Assembly: GCA_030146385.1 (NCBI GenBank)
Contig: JASLBX010000447.1
Coordinates: 1-10,076, forward strand
Length of the DNA: 10,076 nucleotides
Origin: Jiangellaceae bacterium
Lineage (GTDB): Bacteria; Actinomycetota; Actinomycetes; Jiangellales; Jiangellaceae
Direction of reading: 5' to 3'
This document shows, in pieces, positions 7,864 to 10,076 of this stretch (position 1 is the first letter of the stretch; the number at the start of each line of letters is the position of its first letter). A program made the position numbers and the translations under genes. The notes beneath the pieces are model-generated. The model was given only the letters and a program-made list of their open reading frames with translations. It searched no databases and was not told the DNA's origin.

Positions 7864-8940
7864 TCAAGCGGGGAGGACGAGGGTACGCGCCCCTTCACCG
7901 CGGCGGAGGCGGTCGAGCGCAGCCGGTGCTTCGTCCAGGTTCACGTTGTGGGTCACGAGCAGGTTGGGATCGAACGCTCCGTCCAGCACCGCCTGCGCCA
8001 GGACGGGCAGGTCGACGTCCGGATCGGACGAGCCGTAGACGGACGAGCGCAGGGTCCGGGCGAAGTGGAACAGCTCGGCGGCGCTGAAGTCGGCACGATC
8101 GTCCCGCCGGCCGATGCCCAGGATCGTGCACGAGCCGCCCCGGCGGGTGAGACTCCACGCCGAGCGGATCGTCGCGGCCCGGCCGACGCACTCGAAGGCG
8201 TGGTCGGCGCCGCGCCCTCCGGTCAGCGCCCGCACCTGCCGGGCCACTGTGTCACCCGCCAGCATGAAGTGCGTCGCTCCGGCCGCGAGCGCCAACGGTT
8301 CCTTAGCCGCCGAGATATCGACGGCGATGATCGGTGCGGCGCCGGCGGTCCGCGCAGCAGCGAGCACAGCCAGCCCGACCCCACCGAGCCCGACGGCGGC
8401 CACCGACTCGCCTGCTCGTACTCCCGCCGTCTTGGTGACCGCGCCGAAGCCGGTCAGCACCGCGCAGCCGAGCAGCGCCGCGTCCTCCAACGGCAGATCA
8501 CGAGGTATCGGGACGACAGCGCGCTCTGGAACGACAACTTGATCAGCGAGCGCGCCCAGACCCAGCGTGGCGTGGGCGGGCGTCCCGTCGGCGAGCACAC
8601 CCCGCGATACCGACGGCTTCATCCCGTCGGCGCACAGCCAAGGCTCCCCGCTATCGCAGAACCAGCATGATCGACACGGCGGCGCCCAGTTCAGCACCAC
8701 ATGGTCGCCGGCGGTCACGCGCTCGACCGCCGAACCGACCTCGAGCACCACCCCGGCAGCCTCGTGGCCGAGCACAAGCGGAAACTCGGGGGCGAACGTC
8801 CCGTCGATCATCGACAGGTCCGAGTGGCACACACCTGCGGCGGCAATGTCGACCTTCACATCGCCGGCGCCGACTGGTGGGAGCTCAACGCCCTCGACCG
8901 CGACCTCGCCAGAAGTGGATCGGGCGATGAGTGCCCTCAC
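7864..8940 (-). CDS. Zinc-dependent alcohol dehydrogenase (medium-chain MDR family)
   Basis: The 358-residue product is predicted to oxidise an alcohol to an aldehyde with NAD. The catalytic zinc ligands are visible: Cys38 (GVCHSD), His59 and Glu60 (LGHEAAG) and Cys159 (LLGCAVLTGFGA). The structural zinc lobe is present with Cys89, Cys92, Cys95 and Cys103 (CRSCWFCDSGEPWLC). The Rossmann motif GLGGVG is at 184-189, and Asp208 (AVDIS) at the end of the second strand favours NAD over NADP. The layout resembles class III and mycothiol-dependent formaldehyde dehydrogenases, though substrate and cofactor thiol cannot be read off. The start is GTG at 8940, in a GTGA overlap with the stop of the upstream aldehyde dehydrogenase, so the two are probably translationally coupled. 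No strong ribosome site is seen. It converges on the ABC operon with the palindromic repeat between them. Confidence 0.95.
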   Translation of the reverse strand: MRALIARSTSGEVAVEGVELPPVGAGDVKVDIAAAGVCHSDLSMIDGTFAPEFPLVLGHEAAGVVLEVGSAVERVTAGDHVVLNWAPPCRSCWFCDSGEPWLCADGMKPSVSRGVLADGTPAHATLGLGALADQVVVPERAVVPIPRDLPLEDAALLGCAVLTGFGAVTKTAGVRAGESVAAVGLGGVGLAVLAAARTAGAAPIIAVDISAAKEPLALAAGATHFMLAGDTVARQVRALTGGRGADHAFECVGRAATIRSAWSLTRRGGSCTILGIGRRDDRADFSAAELFHFARTLRSSVYGSSDPDVDLPVLAQAVLDGAFDPNLLVTHNVNLDEAPAALDRLRRGEGARTLVLPA

Positions 8941-10076
8941 CGCTGGATCGCCTTGGTCTGCAGGAATTCGTCCATGCCATGGTGCCCGAGCTCACGCCCG
9001 AAGCCTGACAGCTTGTACCCGCCGAACGGCGCCCGCGGGTTGAACCCCCCGCCGTTGATGTCCACGGCGCCGGTCCGCATCCGCCGAGCGACAGCCAGCG
9101 CGCGCTCTTCGTCGGCCGACCAGACGGCTCCTGCCAGGCCGTAGTCGGAGTTGTTCGCGATGTGCACCGCGTCGTCGTCATCCCTGAACGGCATGATGGC
9201 CAGCACCGGGCCGAAGATCTCCTCCTGCGCCAGCCGGCTGTCCGGGTCGACGTCGGCGAACACTGTCGGGGCGACGAAGTAGCCGACCTCCGGCACTGGA
9301 GCGCCGAGGCCGCCGGTGACCAGCCGCGCGCCGTCCACCGTCGCCTGTTCGATATACCCGCGGACGCGATCCCGCTGAGCGGCCGACACGAGCGGCCCTA
9401 AGCGGGTGTTCTCGTCGAACGGATCACCGAGGACGTACTTGGCGGCGGCCTTCTCGGCCAGACCGACGGCCTCGTCGTAGCGGCTGTGGTGGACGAGCAT
9501 CCGGGTCCATGCGGTGCACGTCTGGCCCGAATTGAGGAACGCGTTGGCCACACCCACTTTCACGGCGGCCGTCAGGTCGGCATCGTCCAGCACGACGTTG
9601 GCCGACTTGCCGCCCAGTTCAAGGGCAACACGAGCTACCCGTCCGGCCACGGTGGATCCGATCGAGCGTCCCACGGCGGTCGATCCCGTGAACGACACCA
9701 TGTCTACGTCCGGGTGGACGGCCAGGGCCGCGCCCACCCGAGGGCCGGTGCCCGGCACGAGGTTGACCACTCCCGGCGGCAGGCCGGCCTCGTCGAGAGC
9801 GTCGTACAACAGGTACGCGGTCACCGGCGTCAGCTCGCTCGGCTTGAGCACGACGGTGCACCCGGCCGCGAGTGCCGGCCCGAGCTTGGCGACCACCTGC
9901 TGCAGCGGGTAGTTCCACGGCGTGATCGCCCCCACGACACCGACCGGCTCCTTGACGACCAGCGAGTTGCCGATGGTCTCGGAGAACGGATGGTCGCTCG
10001 CCAGCTCGACACAGCTACGGAGGACCTGGATCGGTACGCCCGTCTGGATCTTCGTCGCGGCGCGCACCGGGCAGCC
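8937..10076 (-). CDS. NAD(P)-dependent aldehyde dehydrogenase (5' end outside window)
   Basis: The frame is open through the right edge, so 379 C-terminal residues are visible of the roughly 475-500 usual for the ALDH superfamily; about 95-120 N-terminal residues are missing. The GTG at 10067 is an internal Val codon, not the start, because the sequence before it (GCPVRAA) continues the family pattern. Counting from the first visible residue, the motifs are PWNYPL with the active-site Asn near 55, LKPSE with the NAD-binding Lys near 78, FTGST near 130, the general-base Glu in LELGGKSAN near 153, and the nucleophile Cys in NSGQTC near 187. The C-terminal EEIFGPV and PFGGYKLSGFGRE motifs are intact. 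It oxidises an aldehyde to the acid. Its stop overlaps the alcohol dehydrogenase start by 4 bases, suggesting the two act in sequence on one substrate, which is unknown. Confidence 0.96.
   Translation of the reverse strand, partial: GCPVRAATKIQTGVPIQVLRSCVELASDHPFSETIGNSLVVKEPVGVVGAITPWNYPLQQVVAKLGPALAAGCTVVLKPSELTPVTAYLLYDALDEAGLPPGVVNLVPGTGPRVGAALAVHPDVDMVSFTGSTAVGRSIGSTVAGRVARVALELGGKSANVVLDDADLTAAVKVGVANAFLNSGQTCTAWTRMLVHHSRYDEAVGLAEKAAAKYVLGDPFDENTRLGPLVSAAQRDRVRGYIEQATVDGARLVTGGLGAPVPEVGYFVAPTVFADVDPDSRLAQEEIFGPVLAIMPFRDDDDAVHIANNSDYGLAGAVWSADEERALAVARRMRTGAVDINGGGFNPRAPFGGYKLSGFGRELGHHGMDEFLQTKAIQR

Overview
This is a high-GC window with GTG starts, dense gene packing and short operon overlaps, which points to an actinobacterium. 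The guaA protein and the paired asymmetric ABC exporters look actinobacterial; the genus cannot be fixed from this sequence alone.

Layout, left to right. Bases 1-96 are the tail of a plus-strand membrane protein. Four minus-strand genes follow, in transcription order from the right: guaA (GMP synthase), a DUF1707-TM2 membrane protein whose start lies 4 bases after the guaA stop, a lipoprotein with two META domains, and a GlpQ-like glycerophosphodiester phosphodiesterase. They may form one transcript with extra internal promoters. Bases 4080-4291 are a divergent promoter region with candidate -10 boxes for both directions and a twice-repeated 8-mer. On the plus strand, two ABC half-transporter genes overlap by ATGA and form a heterodimeric exporter in which one ATP site looks complete and the other has decayed on both faces. 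Facing them, on the minus strand, an aldehyde dehydrogenase (cut by the right edge) and a zinc alcohol dehydrogenase overlap by GTGA. Together they probably oxidise an alcohol through the aldehyde to the acid.

The most notable signal is a palindromic repeat of about 50-64 bases present twice. One copy fills the gap between the convergent ABC and alcohol dehydrogenase genes, as a 27-base-arm hairpin. The other sits in frame inside the first ABC gene, in the linker between its membrane and ATPase domains, and adds about 20 residues. The 49-base cores are about 90% identical by hand alignment. The element is open on both strands and encodes a similar peptide in either orientation, which recalls the Rickettsia palindromic elements that insert into protein genes. 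No RNA genes, CRISPR arrays or transposase genes were seen.
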